A program made the position numbers and the translations under genes. Under the pieces are notes generated by a model, which was given only the letters and a program-made list of their open reading frames with translations, did no database searches and was not told the origin of the DNA. DNA of 64,000 bases from Streptomyces venezuelae (GTDB lineage Bacteria > Actinomycetota > Actinomycetes > Streptomycetales > Streptomycetaceae): contig NZ_CP029192.1 of NCBI RefSeq assembly GCF_008642315.1, forward strand, positions 1,984,001 to 2,048,000. Direction: 5' to 3'. Shown here piece after piece: positions 52,280-61,323 of this stretch (its first letter is position 1; each line of letters opens with the position of its first letter).

Positions 52280-52393
52280 CCCAGGCCCGGGACCAACCGA
52301 CCGGGGAAAACGGAACGTTACCCACCCGTCACCCCGTGTCCACATACTGGAAATGGCGTGGCGCACCGCGGCGCCTTCGCATAGAAAATCGCC

Positions 52394-53146
52394 ATGTTCT
52401 GGGTCCCTCTGCTCCTCCTCGCCTGCGCCGCGGCCGGTCTGTCCTGTGGCCGGCTCTGTCTCGCCACGAGCCGTGCCGCCGCCCAGGAGCGGTCCGCGGG
52501 CCACGGGCGCGAACTCACCCTGTACGAGACGGCGTTCCTCTCCGGAGGCCCCTCCCGCGTCGCCGACGTGACGCTCGTCGCCATGGCCAGGGCGCGCCGG
52601 CTGCTGATCGCGCACACCGGCTGGGCGACGGTCGTCGACCCGGTGGGCCGCGACGACATGGAGCGTTCGGTGCTCGGCGCGATCGGCCCCGCCGGACAGT
52701 CGCCCATAGCGCCGATACGGCTGGGCGCCGCGGCCGCCGATCCGGTGCGGGCGCTCGCGGACCGGCTCGTCGCGGCGGGGCTCGCGGTCCCCGACGGTCT
52801 CGGCGCGGGGGTCGCGGCCGCGGTGCGGCAGGTGCGGGCCGCGACGGGCGTGGTGCTCGCCCTCGGCACCGTGGCGGTGCTGATGCCGGCTCAGGGGCCT
52901 GCGGCGCCCGGTCAGGTGCCGATCGCGGTCTGGTTCTCGCTGCCGCTGCTGCTCTGCACGGCGTGCCTGCTCATCGCCCGCGTCGAGGTGCATCCGTACA
53001 CCCGGTGGGCGTCCCCGGCGGGCCAGCGGCTCCTCGGGGCGTTGCCGACGGGCGGCGAGGGGCTCACGGCCGTCGCCGTGCTCGGGGTCCGCGCCACGGG
53101 GGACCCGGAGCTGCGGGCGGCGTTCTCCCACCGGCCGCGCAGGTGA
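52394..53146 (+). CDS. TIGR04222-like membrane protein without Cys tail
   Basis: A 250-residue membrane protein. It begins FWVPLLLLACAAAGLSCGRLC, contains ETAFLSGGPSRVADVTLVAMARARRLLIAHTGWATVV matching the TIGR04222-like EAAFLAGGPARVADTLIAGL region of the upstream protein, and has membrane helices at about 150-170 (TGVVLALGTVAVLMP) and 178-198 (WFSLPLLLCTACLLIARV). The Gly/Cys-rich tail is absent; the protein ends in AAFSHRPRR. It may be the duplicated and trimmed partner of DUF4142 copy 2. The ribosome site is weak. Function unknown. Confidence 0.75.
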   Translation: MFWVPLLLLACAAAGLSCGRLCLATSRAAAQERSAGHGRELTLYETAFLSGGPSRVADVTLVAMARARRLLIAHTGWATVVDPVGRDDMERSVLGAIGPAGQSPIAPIRLGAAAADPVRALADRLVAAGLAVPDGLGAGVAAAVRQVRAATGVVLALGTVAVLMPAQGPAAPGQVPIAVWFSLPLLLCTACLLIARVEVHPYTRWASPAGQRLLGALPTGGEGLTAVAVLGVRATGDPELRAAFSHRPRR

Positions 53147-53232
53147 GCGGCCCGAGTCCAACAGGGGGCATTGCACCGACACCCGCCGACCGGTGCTTTA
53201 CATAGCCAAATACCACAAGATAGACAAGCGCG

Positions 53233-54834
53233 ATGAGAGCAGCCGCCGCCCGGTACGGAACCGCCGGGTCCCTGGTCCTGACCGCCCTCGTCGCCGCCCC
53301 CGCGGGAAGCGCGACCGGCACCCCTCCCTCCCCCGAGGAACACGGCGTCGTCGTCGCCGCCCAGCGCGCCGAGGCCGCCGGGATCCGCTGGGGCACCTGC
53401 GCGAAGGCCGAGGGCCTCCCCCCGTCCGTCCGGTGCGGCACCGTCACCGTGCCGCTCGACTACGCCCACCCCGACGGCAAGCGGATCAAACTGACCGTCA
53501 GCCGCACGAAGGCCACGAAGAAGCGCGCGGGCAAGGCGGTCGCACGCCAGGGCTCGCTGGTCTACAACCCGGGCGGCCCCGGCGCGTCCGGCACGTACTT
53601 CCCGCTGGTGGGCGTGATGCCCGAGTGGAAGCGCATCGCGGCCGCGTACGACCTGGTCGGGTACGCCCCGCGCGGCGTCGGCCGGTCCGCGCCGCTCTCC
53701 TGCCAGGACCCGAAGGACTTCTCGCACGCGCCGTCCCAGGCGCCCACGCACCCCGACCACGCGTACAAGAAGGAACGGATCGCGCGCGCCAAGGCGTACG
53801 CGCGCGGGTGCGTGAAACGCAACCCCGGCGTACGCCACTTCACGTCGCTGAACAACGCGCGCGACCTGGACGTGCTGCGCGCGGCGCTCGGCGAGAAGAA
53901 GCTGACGTTCATGGGGGCGTCGTACGGCACGTACTTCGGGGCGGTCTACGCGACGCTGTACCCGTCGCACGTGCGCCGCATGGTCTTCGACTCGGCGGTC
54001 AACCCCCACCCCGAGCAGATCTGGTACCGCAACAACCTCGACCAGTCGCTGGCGTTCGAGCGCCGGTGGGCGGACTTCCGCACCTGGGTGGCCAAGCACG
54101 ACAAGACGTACCACCTGGGCAGGACACCCGACGCCGTCCTGCGCAGCTACGAGAAGGTGGACGCCGCCCTGGCCCGCAAGCCCGCCGGCGGCAAGGTCGG
54201 GCCCGGCCAGCTGCAGTCCGCGTTCCTCCAGGCCGGGTACTACGACGACTACTGGCCGACGCGTGCGGCGGCACTCTCCGCCTACCTGAAGGGCGACCCG
54301 AAGCCGCTCATCGAGCAGGCCGCGCCCGAGCCGCGCGCGGCCGCCGAGAGCGAGAACGGCAACGCGGTGTACACGGCCGTCGAGTGCAACGACGCGCCCT
54401 GGCCCACGGACTTCGCCACCTGGGACCGCGACAACTCGGAGCTCGCGCGCGTGGCGCCCTTCGAGACCTGGGACAACGCGTGGATGAACCTGCCGTGCGC
54501 CTACTGGAAGGCGCCCCGGCAGCAGCCCGTCGACGTGGGCACGCACGAGGGGGCGCTGCCCCCGACGCTGATCCTCGCCGCCGAACGCGACGCGGCGACG
54601 CCCTACCAGGGCGCTCAGGAGCTGAACCGGAGGCTGGCCGGGTCCGTCCTGGTCACCGAGCGGGAGGCGGGCACGCACGGCATCGGGGGCGGCCCCAACA
54701 AGTGCGTGAACGCCCACCTGGACGCCTACCTCCTGAAGGGCGAGCTCCCCGTGCGGCGCGCGGCGTCGTGCGCACCGCGCAAGGAGCCCAGGCCCTCGAC
54801 CGAGGTACGGGCGGCGCTCCCCAGGGAGCGCTAG
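53233..54834 (+). CDS. Secreted tripeptidyl aminopeptidase-like alpha/beta-hydrolase
   Basis: A 533-residue secreted enzyme. A signal peptide (GTAGSLVLTALVAAPAGSATG) precedes the fold: NPGGPGASGTYF (oxyanion loop), nucleophile elbow MGASYGTYFGAVYA, catalytic Asp in ILAAERDAATP and His in AGTHGIGGG. The large inserted cap region (about residues 290-420) is typical of the Streptomyces tripeptidyl aminopeptidase (Tap/Slp) branch. Upstream, CTTTACATAGCCAAATACCACAAGATAGAC looks promoter-like (a TTTACA with a -10 about 17 bases on), and no strong ribosome site is seen. It converges on the RNHCP gene with 4 bases between stops. Confidence 0.87.
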   Translation: MRAAAARYGTAGSLVLTALVAAPAGSATGTPPSPEEHGVVVAAQRAEAAGIRWGTCAKAEGLPPSVRCGTVTVPLDYAHPDGKRIKLTVSRTKATKKRAGKAVARQGSLVYNPGGPGASGTYFPLVGVMPEWKRIAAAYDLVGYAPRGVGRSAPLSCQDPKDFSHAPSQAPTHPDHAYKKERIARAKAYARGCVKRNPGVRHFTSLNNARDLDVLRAALGEKKLTFMGASYGTYFGAVYATLYPSHVRRMVFDSAVNPHPEQIWYRNNLDQSLAFERRWADFRTWVAKHDKTYHLGRTPDAVLRSYEKVDAALARKPAGGKVGPGQLQSAFLQAGYYDDYWPTRAAALSAYLKGDPKPLIEQAAPEPRAAAESENGNAVYTAVECNDAPWPTDFATWDRDNSELARVAPFETWDNAWMNLPCAYWKAPRQQPVDVGTHEGALPPTLILAAERDAATPYQGAQELNRRLAGSVLVTEREAGTHGIGGGPNKCVNAHLDAYLLKGELPVRRAASCAPRKEPRPSTEVRAALPRER

Positions 54835-54838
54835 CCGT

Positions 54839-55213
54839 TCACAGCGCGCCGAGGCGCTCCAGCGGGAACGGCGGCTGGGCCAGCGGACGCACCGCGAGCC
54901 GGGTCAGCGGCAGCGCGTTGTCGTCACCGGCCGTCCGGTTGGCGTGCAGGACACCGCAGTGCGTGCAGCGGTGGACGAGGACCCACTCGCCGTCTCCGCG
55001 GACGGAGATGGCGAGGGGTTCCATCCGGGCTCCGCAGTCGGCGTCCCGGTCGCCAGGGGTGTCGTCGAGGTGACGGCTCCACAGGCAATTGGGGCAGTGA
55101 TTGCGGTGATCGGTGCCCGGGGCGGTCATCGATACGTCGAGACCGCACTGCAGGCACCGGAAGGACTGGGCGCGCGCTTCAGTGCGGGCCCGCCGAGAGG
55201 TGTTGCGGGACAT
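54839..55213 (-). CDS. RNHCP-domain zinc protein
   Basis: A 124-residue protein starting at ATG 55213. The diagnostic HRNHCPNCLWSRH (residues about 36-48) is present with two further CxxC pairs (CLQCG near 20 and CTHCG near 83) forming zinc knuckles, and DADCGARMEP between. The RNHCP family has no assigned biochemical role; small zinc-finger proteins of this type may bind RNA. N-terminus is basic (RNTSRRARTEARAQ). The sequence extends upstream in frame, but no start matches the family until 55213. Alone on its transcript upstream of hemQ. Confidence 0.85.
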   Translation of the reverse strand: MSRNTSRRARTEARAQSFRCLQCGLDVSMTAPGTDHRNHCPNCLWSRHLDDTPGDRDADCGARMEPLAISVRGDGEWVLVHRCTHCGVLHANRTAGDDNALPLTRLAVRPLAQPPFPLERLGAL

Positions 55214-55356
55214 GGTGAGGATGACTCCTGAGCGTTGCGGAAGGGGATGACTCCGAGCTGTTCCGCAGGGCCCTGGGCATACACTCACCGTCTCTCTGTC
55301 CTTGGCTTCGACCTCTCGATGAAACCCGCACCGGACAGGCGCGGCAACCGAATTAA

Positions 55357-56076
55357 CTAGGCGAGACCGGCCACGAGCTCGGCCACGGACTTGCGGCGGC
55401 CGGTGTAGAACGGCACCTCTTCGCGTACGTGCATGCGGGCCTCGGAGGCGCGCAGGTGACGCATGAGGTCGACGATGCGGTACAGCTCGTCGGCCTCGAA
55501 GGCGAGGAGCCACTCGTAGTCGCCGAGGGAGAACGAGGCGACCGTGTTGGCGCGCACGTCGGGGTAGCCGCGGGCCATCTTGCCGTGGTCGGCGAGCATG
55601 CGGCGGCGGTCCTCGTCGGGCAGCAGGTACCAGTCGTAGGAGCGCACGAAGGGGTAGACGCTGATGTAGTTGCGCGGCGTCTCGTCGGCGAGGAACGCCG
55701 GGATGTGCGACTTGTTGAACTCGGCGGGGCGGTGCAGCGCCATGTTCGACCAGACCGGCTCCAGGGCGCGGCCGAGCTTGGTGCGGCGGAAGAGGTTGTA
55801 GGCCTCCTGGAGCTCGTCGGCGGTCTCGGCGTGCCACCAGATCATGACGTCGGCGTCGGCGCGCAGACCGGAGACGTCGTAGGTGCCGCGGACGGTGACG
55901 TCCTTGGCGGCGAGCTGGTCGAACAGGTCCTGGACCTCTTCGGCGTAGCCCGCGCGCTGCTCGGGCAGCACGTCGCGCAGCTTGAAGACGGACCACAGGG
56001 TGTAGCGGATGACCTCGTTGAGGTCCTTGGCCTTCTTGCCCGCGTTGGGCGTCTTGGCGGGGGCGTCGTCACTCAT
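55357..56076 (-). CDS. hemQ: Coproheme decarboxylase (HemQ / ChdC)
   Basis: A 239-residue chlorite-dismutase-fold enzyme that converts coproheme III to heme b using peroxide, the last step of the coproporphyrin-dependent pathway of Gram-positive bacteria. Family features: [53 protein letters not shown] (the catalytic Tyr region) and [39 protein letters not shown] with the proximal His in ADHG. The distal chlorite-dismutase Arg is not expected in this branch. It starts at ATG 56076, four bases after the hemY stop, so the two are coupled. Confidence 0.93.
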   Translation of the reverse strand: MSDDAPAKTPNAGKKAKDLNEVIRYTLWSVFKLRDVLPEQRAGYAEEVQDLFDQLAAKDVTVRGTYDVSGLRADADVMIWWHAETADELQEAYNLFRRTKLGRALEPVWSNMALHRPAEFNKSHIPAFLADETPRNYISVYPFVRSYDWYLLPDEDRRRMLADHGKMARGYPDVRANTVASFSLGDYEWLLAFEADELYRIVDLMRHLRASEARMHVREEVPFYTGRRKSVAELVAGLA

Positions 56077-56080
56077 GACC

Positions 56081-57544
56081 CTATTCTCCTCCGCCGCCGT
56101 GCAGACTCTGCACCGGGTTGCGGGTGAGCTCCTCCACACCGGCCGTGTCGCCGTCGAGCTGGTCCACGGCGGCATGGGCGCTCGCGATGCAGGCGGGGAC
56201 GCCCACGCCGTCGTACGCCGCCCCGCACACGGCGAGTCCCGGCAGCTTGCTCACGTGCTCGCGGATGCGGGCCACGCGCGCGTGGTGCCCGACGGGGTAC
56301 TGCGGCAGGCCGTCGTGCCAGCGCGTGACACGGGTGGCGACGGGCTCGGCGTCCAGGCCGGTGGCGGCGCGCAGGTCGCGCCGGGAGAGCTCGATGAGCT
56401 CGGCGTCGTCGCGCCGCAGGATCTCCGTCTCGCCGTACCGCCCCACGGACGTCCGCAGCACCATCAGGTCGGGGTCCTCGTCCGCGATCCAGCCCCACTT
56501 GCGGGACGCGAAGGTGGACGCCTTGATGGTGTGCCCGTCGACCGGCGGCACAAGGAAACCGCTCCCTTCGGGGAGGTCGGTTTCGCCGCGGCGGTACACG
56601 AGGGTCATCAGCGCCATGGAGGCGTACTCGACCGTGGCGAGCTCGGCCGCGGCGGCGGGGGCCTCGACGCCGAGGAGCGCGGCGGCGGAGTGCGCGGGCA
56701 CGGCGACGACCACGGCGTCCGCGTCGACGACCTGGTCCTCGGTGCCGACCTGCCAGCCCGTGGGGGTGCGCCGCAGCTCGGTGACCGGCGTCCCCGTGCG
56801 GATCTCGCCGCCCCGTGCGCGCACCGCGTCGGCGACGGCGAGCGGCAGTTGTCCGACGCCTCCCTCGATGCCCATGAAGACGGGCCCGGTCTGCTGATTC
56901 TTCGCCGCGCGCGCCTGGATGGCGCGGACTCCCTCGGTGAGGGAGGTGTGGGTGCGGGCGGCCTCGAAGAGCTGCGGGACGGCCGAGCGCATCGAGATGC
57001 GGTACGCGTCGCCCGCGTAGACCCCGCCGAGCAGGGGCTCCACGAGCCGGTCGACGACTTCCCTGCCGAGGCGCGCGGCGACGTACTCACCGACCGCGAC
57101 GTCGTCGCCGACTTCGGTGGGCGGCAGTTCGCCGTCCCGCGCGATGCGGTGCAGGCCCTCTTCGGAGAGGACTCCCGCGAGGGCGGACGCGTCGCCGGGC
57201 ACGCCCATGACGTGGCCCTTGGGCATGGGGCGCAGCGCGCCGCGGGTCCAGATCGACGCGGTGGCGGTGGCGGGCGGCTGGAGCCGGTCGGCGAGGCCCA
57301 CCTCGCGGGCGAGGGCGACGGCTTCGGGGCGGCGGGCGAGCAGCGACTCGGCGCCGAGGTCGACGCGGGCCCCGGCGATCTCACCGGCGTGGAGCTTGCC
57401 GCCGAGCCGCTCGGAGGCCTCCAGAACGGTCACCCGGCGGCCGGGGTCGGCCGTGAGCAGCCGGTGCGCGGCGGCCAGTCCGGCGATCCCGCCTCCGATG
57501 ACGACGACGTGACCGTTACCCGTACCTGTGTCCGTTGCGCGCAT
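56081..57544 (-). CDS. hemY: Coproporphyrinogen III oxidase (HemY/CgoX-type)
   Basis: A 487-residue FAD enzyme. The dinucleotide fold [17 protein letters not shown] is at residues about 14-30, then [16 protein letters not shown] and [16 protein letters not shown]-terminal FAD-binding motif [24 protein letters not shown] is present. In actinobacteria this enzyme oxidises coproporphyrinogen III to coproporphyrin III, which is then metallated by ferrochelatase and decarboxylated by HemQ; older annotations call it protoporphyrinogen oxidase HemG. It is directly followed by hemQ (4-base gap), and hemE lies further right, so three pathway steps cluster here. Confidence 0.92.
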   Translation of the reverse strand: MRATDTGTGNGHVVVIGGGIAGLAAAHRLLTADPGRRVTVLEASERLGGKLHAGEIAGARVDLGAESLLARRPEAVALAREVGLADRLQPPATATASIWTRGALRPMPKGHVMGVPGDASALAGVLSEEGLHRIARDGELPPTEVGDDVAVGEYVAARLGREVVDRLVEPLLGGVYAGDAYRISMRSAVPQLFEAARTHTSLTEGVRAIQARAAKNQQTGPVFMGIEGGVGQLPLAVADAVRARGGEIRTGTPVTELRRTPTGWQVGTEDQVVDADAVVVAVPAHSAAALLGVEAPAAAAELATVEYASMALMTLVYRRGETDLPEGSGFLVPPVDGHTIKASTFASRKWGWIADEDPDLMVLRTSVGRYGETEILRRDDAELIELSRRDLRAATGLDAEPVATRVTRWHDGLPQYPVGHHARVARIREHVSKLPGLAVCGAAYDGVGVPACIASAHAAVDQLDGDTAGVEELTRNPVQSLHGGGGE

Positions 57545-57676
57545 GTCCCCACTCTCTCAGACCGCCCGGACGGGCGAGTCCCGACCGTGACCGCACCGGA
57601 ACCGCGCGGCAACCATCGTTTCGCCCCTCTCCCGCGTCGTAGGAGCATCAGTCACCGTTCCTCGGGGGGTACGCCG

Positions 57677-58639
57677 ATGCGCGCGTCCAGCAAGTCAGGA
57701 AAGTCCAGCAGCACGCCCACGCGCCACCGCACGTTCCAGGTCTTCGCCGGCCTCCTGCTGGCGGTCATGCTCGCGCTCACGGGCTGCACGAGCCCCGGGG
57801 ACGGTGACGACTCCGCCGCGGGCGGCAGCGACAAGGCCGCGGGGCTCCAGGCCGAGGACAACGGGAAGGGCGCCTCGGGCAGCAGGGCCGACGGGCCCGG
57901 TGACACCGACAGCGCCTCGGGAAAGCGCAAACAGCCCGATCTCGACGGCACGCACATCATCCGCACCGCGAAGCTCACCGTCCGCGTCGAGGACGTGCCC
58001 GGGGCGCTCGACGAGGCCCGGCGGGCGGCCGAGGACGCCGGGGGCATCGTGGGGAACGAGAACACCTCGCGCGACAGCGAGGGACGCGAGCGCTCCCGCG
58101 TCGTGCTGCGCGTGCCGCAGGACAAGTACGAGGACGTCCTCACCGCCCTCGAAGGCACCGGCAGGCTCATCGACAAGGACGCGAAGGCCCAGGACGTCAC
58201 CGACCAGGTCGTCGACGTGGAGAGCCGCGTCAAGTCGCAGCGGGCGAGTGTCGCGCGCGTGCGCGAGCTGATGGACAAGGCGACCAAACTCAGCGATGTG
58301 GTCGCCCTGGAAGGGGAGTTGAGCACCCGCCAGTCCGACCTGGAGGCGCTGCTCGCCCAGCGGGAGTCGCTGAAGGACCGGACGAGCCTGGCGACGATCA
58401 CCCTCTCGCTCACCGAGAACGGGGCGACGGCGGACGCGGAGGACGACGATCCGTCGTTCGGGGACGCGCTCGGCGGCGGCTGGGACGCGTTCGTGGCCGC
58501 GCTGCGCTGGGTCGCGATCGTCCTCGCCGCGGTGCTGCCGTTCGCGGCGGTCGTCGCGCTGCTCGCGCTGCTGTGGCTGCGCGTCGTACGTCCCCGGTGG
58601 CCGCGCCGTGCGGCGGGCGGCGGAGAGGGCGAGGAGTGA
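57677..58639 (+). CDS. DUF4349 lipoprotein
   Basis: A 320-residue lipoprotein (ATG 57677). Signal with lipobox LTGC at residues 34-37, then an acidic Gly/Ser/Asp linker. The DUF4349 domain spans about 90-270: IIRTAKLTVRVEDVPGALDEARRAAEDAGGIVGNENTS, RVPQDKYEDVLTALEGTG, VVDVESRVKSQRASVARVRELMDKATKLSDVVALEGELSTRQSDLEALLAQRESLKDRTSLATITLSL, where the central part is a coiled coil. A C-terminal membrane helix (WVAIVLAAVLPFAAVVALLALLWL) anchors it at the other end. It may act at the cell envelope; no function is established for DUF4349. Confidence 0.88.
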   Translation: MRASSKSGKSSSTPTRHRTFQVFAGLLLAVMLALTGCTSPGDGDDSAAGGSDKAAGLQAEDNGKGASGSRADGPGDTDSASGKRKQPDLDGTHIIRTAKLTVRVEDVPGALDEARRAAEDAGGIVGNENTSRDSEGRERSRVVLRVPQDKYEDVLTALEGTGRLIDKDAKAQDVTDQVVDVESRVKSQRASVARVRELMDKATKLSDVVALEGELSTRQSDLEALLAQRESLKDRTSLATITLSLTENGATADAEDDDPSFGDALGGGWDAFVAALRWVAIVLAAVLPFAAVVALLALLWLRVVRPRWPRRAAGGGEGEE

Positions 58640-58671
58640 GCCCGCGGCGCCCCGCGCCGTAGCGTGGGCCC

Positions 58672-60081
58672 ATGAGCGGCACGAGCGGTACACGAGAGCG
58701 GTTGGTGATCATCGGGGGCGACGCGGCGGGCATGTCCGCCGCGTCGCAGGCGCGCAGGCTCAAGGGCCCCGACGAACTGGAGATCGTCGCGTTCGAGCGC
58801 GGCCACTTCACTTCGTACTCCGCCTGCGGCATCCCCTACTGGGTGGGCGGCGACGTCGGCAAGCGGGACGACCTGATCGCGCGGACGCCCGAGCAGCACC
58901 GCGAGCGGGCGATCGATCTGCGGATGCGCACGGAGGTGGTGCGGATCGACGTCCCGGGCCGCCGCGTCCTGGCCAGGGACCTGACGGCGGGCGAGGAGGC
59001 GGGCGAGGGCGCGGAGTACTGGACGGCGTACGACAAGCTCGTCATCGCGACCGGCGCGCGCCCCCTGCGCCCGGCGCTCCCCGGCATCGACGCACCCAAC
59101 GTGCACGGCGTGCAGACCCTGGACGACGGCCAGGCCCTGATCGACACGCTGGCCGGGACGCCGGGCCGGCGCGCCGTGGTCATCGGCGCGGGCTACATCG
59201 GCGTCGAGATGGCGGAGGCGCTCGTCAACCGGGGTTACGAGGTGACGGTCGTCAACCGCGGCACGGAGCCCATGTCGACGCTCGACCCGGACATGGGCTG
59301 TCTCGTGCACGACGCGATGACGGGCATGGGCATCGAGATGGTGAACGGCGCCGAGGTCACCGCGATCCCGACCGACGAGGACGGGCGGGCCAGGGCGGTG
59401 GCGACGGAGGACGCCGAGTACCCGGCGGACGTGGTGGTGCTCGGCATCGGCGTCCGTCCCGAGACGACGCTCGCCCGCGAGGCTGGCCTGCCGCTCGGCG
59501 CGTACGGCGGACTCCTCACCGACCTGGCGATGCGGGTGCGCGGGCATGACGACATCTGGGCGGGCGGGGACTGCGTGGAGGTCCTCGACCTGGTGTCGGG
59601 GCGCGAGCGGCACATCGCGCTCGGCACGCACGCCAACAAGCACGGGCAGGTCATCGGCTCCAACGCGGGCGGGGGCTACGCCACGTTCCCCGGCGTCGTC
59701 GGCACGGCCGTCAGCAAGGTCTGCGACCTGGAGATCGCCCGCACCGGCCTGCGCGAACGGGACGCGCTCGCCGCCGGTTTCCGGTTCGTGACGGTGACGA
59801 TCGAGTCGACGAGCCGGGCCGGCTACTACCCGGGGGCCGCGCCGATGAAGGTGAAGATGATCGCCGAGCGGCGCACGGGGCGGCTCCTCGGCGTCCAGAT
59901 CGTGGGCCGCGAGGGCGCGGGCAAGCGGGTCGACGTGGCGGCCGTCGCGCTGACGGCGCAGATGACGGTGGAACAGATGACGGCACTCGACCTGGGGTAC
60001 GCGCCGCCGTTCTCACCGGTGTGGGACCCGGTCCTGGTGGCGGCGCGCAAGGCGGTGGCGGCGGTCCGCTCGGAAGGCTAG
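58672..60081 (+). CDS. CoA-disulfide reductase-like FAD oxidoreductase
   Basis: A 469-residue flavoprotein of the class III disulfide reductase group. N-terminal FAD motif VIIGGDAAGMSAASQARRL, redox-active cysteine in SYSACGIPYW (about residue 52), NAD(P)H motif AVVIGAGYIGVEMAEAL, the second FAD motif IWAGGDC, and a C-terminal dimerisation domain (TSRAGYYPGAAPMKVKMIAERRTGRLLGVQIVGREGAGKR). Possible reactions are reduction of CoA or other small disulfides, or NADH oxidation to water; sequence alone does not decide. Starts 32 bases after the DUF4349 gene and may be cotranscribed. A strong terminator follows. Confidence 0.9.
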   Translation: MSGTSGTRERLVIIGGDAAGMSAASQARRLKGPDELEIVAFERGHFTSYSACGIPYWVGGDVGKRDDLIARTPEQHRERAIDLRMRTEVVRIDVPGRRVLARDLTAGEEAGEGAEYWTAYDKLVIATGARPLRPALPGIDAPNVHGVQTLDDGQALIDTLAGTPGRRAVVIGAGYIGVEMAEALVNRGYEVTVVNRGTEPMSTLDPDMGCLVHDAMTGMGIEMVNGAEVTAIPTDEDGRARAVATEDAEYPADVVVLGIGVRPETTLAREAGLPLGAYGGLLTDLAMRVRGHDDIWAGGDCVEVLDLVSGRERHIALGTHANKHGQVIGSNAGGGYATFPGVVGTAVSKVCDLEIARTGLRERDALAAGFRFVTVTIESTSRAGYYPGAAPMKVKMIAERRTGRLLGVQIVGREGAGKRVDVAAVALTAQMTVEQMTALDLGYAPPFSPVWDPVLVAARKAVAAVRSEG

Positions 60082-60089
60082 GGCCACGG

Positions 60090-60124
60090 AAAAGGTCCCT
60101 GCCCGATCGGGCAGGGACCTTTTT
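60090..60124. terminator. Bidirectional rho-independent terminator
   Basis: A 34-base perfect palindrome (aaaaggtccctgccc gatc gggcagggacctttt, split around gatc) lies between the FAD reductase gene and hemE. It has A and T runs on both sides, ideal for both converging transcripts. Confidence 0.95.
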
Positions 60125-60164
60125 CGGACATCTTTCAGACGTTCGCTGTTCGGACGTCCGCCGT

Positions 60165-61238
60165 TCAGACGGCCGTCCGCGTGTGGACGTACTCCACGAG
60201 GCGGGTCAGCGCCTCGGGGTCCGTGGTGGGCAGGACGCCGTGCCCGAGGTTGAAGATGTGCCCCTCCAGGCCGCTCGCGGCGGCGAGGACCTCGTCCGTC
60301 TTCCGCTCGACGGCCTCACGCGTGGAGAAGAGGACGGCCGGGTCCAGGTTGCCCTGGATCGCCTTGCCGGGCCCGACGCGTCGCGCGGCCTCGTCCAGCG
60401 GCACCCGCCAGTCCGCGCCCACGACATCGGCACCCGCCTCGCCCATGAGGCCGAGGAGCTCGCCGGTGCCGACGCCGAAGTGGATGCGCGGCACACCGTA
60501 CGAGGCGACGGCGTCGAAGACCTTCGCCGACGCGGGCATCACCGAGCGGCGGTAGTCGGCGGGCGCCAGGGCGCCCACCCACGAGTCGAAGAGCTGCACG
60601 GCGCTCGCGCCCGCCTCGATCTGCACCTTCAGGAAGGCGGCGGTGATCTCCGCGAGACGGTCGAGCAGGTCGGCCCAGAGCTGCGGGTCGCCGTACATCA
60701 GCGCCTTGGTGTGCTCGTGGTTGCGGCTCGGACCGCCCTCCACGAGGTAGCTCGCGAGGGTGAAAGGCGCGCCGGCGAAGCCGATGAGCGGCGTCGAGCC
60801 GAGCTCGGCCGTCAGCATCCCCATCGCCTCGGTCACGTAGTGGACGTCGTCGGGCGTGAGGTCCCGCAGCTGCGCGAGGTCGGCGCGCGAACGGATCGGC
60901 TTCTCGACGACGGGGCCGACGCCCGGCTTGATGTCGAGGTCGATGCCGATGGCCTTGAGCGGGACGACGATGTCGCTGAAGTAGATCGCGGCGTCGACGT
61001 TGTGGCGGCGCACGGGCTGCAGCGTGATCTCGGTGACGAGGTCGGGGCGCATGCAGGACTCCAGCATGGCCGTGCCCTCGCGGACCTTGCGGTACTCGGG
61101 AAGTGAGCGCCCCGCCTGCCGCATGAACCAGACCGGCGTGTGCGGCACTGCCTCGCGCCTGCACGCCTTCATGAAGGGGGAGTCGTACGTCGCTGTGTTC
61201 TGCCGGCCCTCGGGGCCACGGCTGTCATTGGCACTCAC
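60165..61238 (-). CDS. hemE: Uroporphyrinogen decarboxylase
   Basis: A 357-residue enzyme that decarboxylates the four acetate side chains of uroporphyrinogen III to give coproporphyrinogen III. Motifs: PVWFMRQAGRSLPEYRKVR (substrate-binding Arg in MRQAGR), AIYFSDIVVPLKAIGIDL (catalytic Asp), GFAGAPFTLASYLVEGG, and the C-terminal LGHGVLPTTDPEALTRLVEYV. GTG start at 61238 (SANDSRGPEGRQ); the ribosome site is weak. It belongs to the same pathway as hemY and hemQ nearby but reads from its own unit, divergent from the DUF3000 gene. Confidence 0.95.
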   Translation of the reverse strand: MSANDSRGPEGRQNTATYDSPFMKACRREAVPHTPVWFMRQAGRSLPEYRKVREGTAMLESCMRPDLVTEITLQPVRRHNVDAAIYFSDIVVPLKAIGIDLDIKPGVGPVVEKPIRSRADLAQLRDLTPDDVHYVTEAMGMLTAELGSTPLIGFAGAPFTLASYLVEGGPSRNHEHTKALMYGDPQLWADLLDRLAEITAAFLKVQIEAGASAVQLFDSWVGALAPADYRRSVMPASAKVFDAVASYGVPRIHFGVGTGELLGLMGEAGADVVGADWRVPLDEAARRVGPGKAIQGNLDPAVLFSTREAVERKTDEVLAAASGLEGHIFNLGHGVLPTTDPEALTRLVEYVHTRTAV

Positions 61239-61323
61239 GCGGAAAGTCTCGCACGTTGACCGGGAACCTCCTCACGGGTGTCTCTCCCTGCGCGAAGGCG
61301 CAGTTCCCCTTAACCTTCCCCGC

